A stretch of DNA of 64,000 nt from contig CAWDBD010000028.1 in the NCBI GenBank assembly GCA_963800395.1, positions 248,001-312,000 on the forward strand, given 5' to 3'. Source of the stretch: DASSBG01 sp963800395. Lineage in GTDB: Bacteria; Pseudomonadota; Gammaproteobacteria; Xanthomonadales; Rhodanobacteraceae. The stretch's first letter is position 1; each line of letters starts with the position of its first letter. Position numbers and translations under genes: made by a program. The notes beneath the pieces are model-generated. The model did not search any database and was not told the origin of the DNA. It was given only the letters and a program-made list of their open reading frames with translations. Shown here piece after piece: positions 63,838-64,000 of the stretch.

Positions 63838-64000
63838 GCGGAAGTCTCCGCAGGCAGTTCGGTCGGTGCACCGGCACCGTCGGGCGCAGCAGCGGACTGG
63901 TTTCGACGCTCGCCTCTTGCGGTGTACCAGGCGTCAGCACGCCGATCCAGCAGATCGTAGACCACAGGAATGACCAGCAGTGTCAGCAAGGTGGACACCG
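63834..64000 (-). CDS. second RND permease, C-terminal end only
   Basis: Reading from the window end, the frame gives VSTLLTLLVIPVVYDLLDRR followed by a polar tail (TARGERRNQSAAAPDGAG...) and a TGA at 63834-63836 that overlaps the next ATG. The first segment is the usual last membrane helix (TM12) of RND permeases with its conserved P-V-Y-D. Only about 55 residues are visible. It precedes the full-length RND permease in the same operon. Confidence 0.85.
   Translation of the reverse strand, partial: VSTLLTLLVIPVVYDLLDRRADAWYTARGERRNQSAAAPDGAGAPTELPAETSA

Overview
The window is a GC-rich (clearly above 60 % by eye), densely coded stretch of a chromosome. It looks like a gammaproteobacterium of the Lysobacterales/Xanthomonadales (Rhodanobacteraceae- or Xanthomonadaceae-like). 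The clues are a kynurenine-pathway cluster, DUF2058, YajD, GhrA and TrmY homologues, many signal-peptide proteins, and a secreted protein ending in an FRGGFE-type tail. The genus is inference. I see no rRNA, tRNA, CRISPR array, phage, plasmid or intact transposase gene.

Layout. 1-6.7 kb: a ClC transporter (cut by the window edge), hutI, ACMSD, a small exported protein, kynU and kmo, all on + with stop/start overlaps or very short gaps, so probably one amino-acid catabolism operon. 6.7-14.3 kb: a DksA-like zinc finger, a DUF1615 lipoprotein, an unknown lipoprotein, an OPT transporter with a GNAT gene upstream, then two paralogous TonB-C-like exported proteins around an MBL-fold hydrolase. One of these paralogues looks frameshifted. 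14.6-25 kb: a divergent Lrp/AsnC regulator and PLP C-S lyase pair, an esterase, a DUF885 lipoprotein, an M14 peptidase/ghrA pair, an unknown exported protein and a threonine-aldolase-like enzyme with a structured 288-bp repeat at its 5' side.

25-35 kb: a CHASE2 membrane protein with an SH3-M48 peptidase, an exported M24 peptidase, a CocE hydrolase, an MFS carrier, a YciI-like exported protein and a trxC pseudogene that has lost its active site. 35-43 kb: an exported PA-domain metalloprotease coupled to a small exported protein, a di-haem peroxidase, and an HlyD/FtsX/ATPase exporter. 43-49 kb: yajD, a copper nitrite reductase with an extra N-terminal cupredoxin under an FNR/DNR-type box, a porin-like protein, MFS, TrmY and a VOC protein. 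49-57 kb: an XylR_N/V4R-PAS-GGDEF-EAL protein, the second copy of the structured repeat (inverted, about 97 % identical), a repeat-rich exported protein, a BaiN-like flavoprotein, a second small MITE-like element, a methyltransferase and DUF2058. 57-64 kb: another methyltransferase, CIA30, an exported protein coupled to an APC permease, and two tandem RND permeases (the second cut by the window end).

Most genes are ordinary housekeeping or accessory metabolism. The most unusual items are the pair of 288/290-bp repeats, whose terminal inverted repeats differ between copies but match within each copy; the trxC remnant; the TonB-C-like paralogue pair with one apparently frameshifted member; the cupredoxin-fused NirK; and a bacterial TrmY. 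No clear undescribed defence or mobile system was found.
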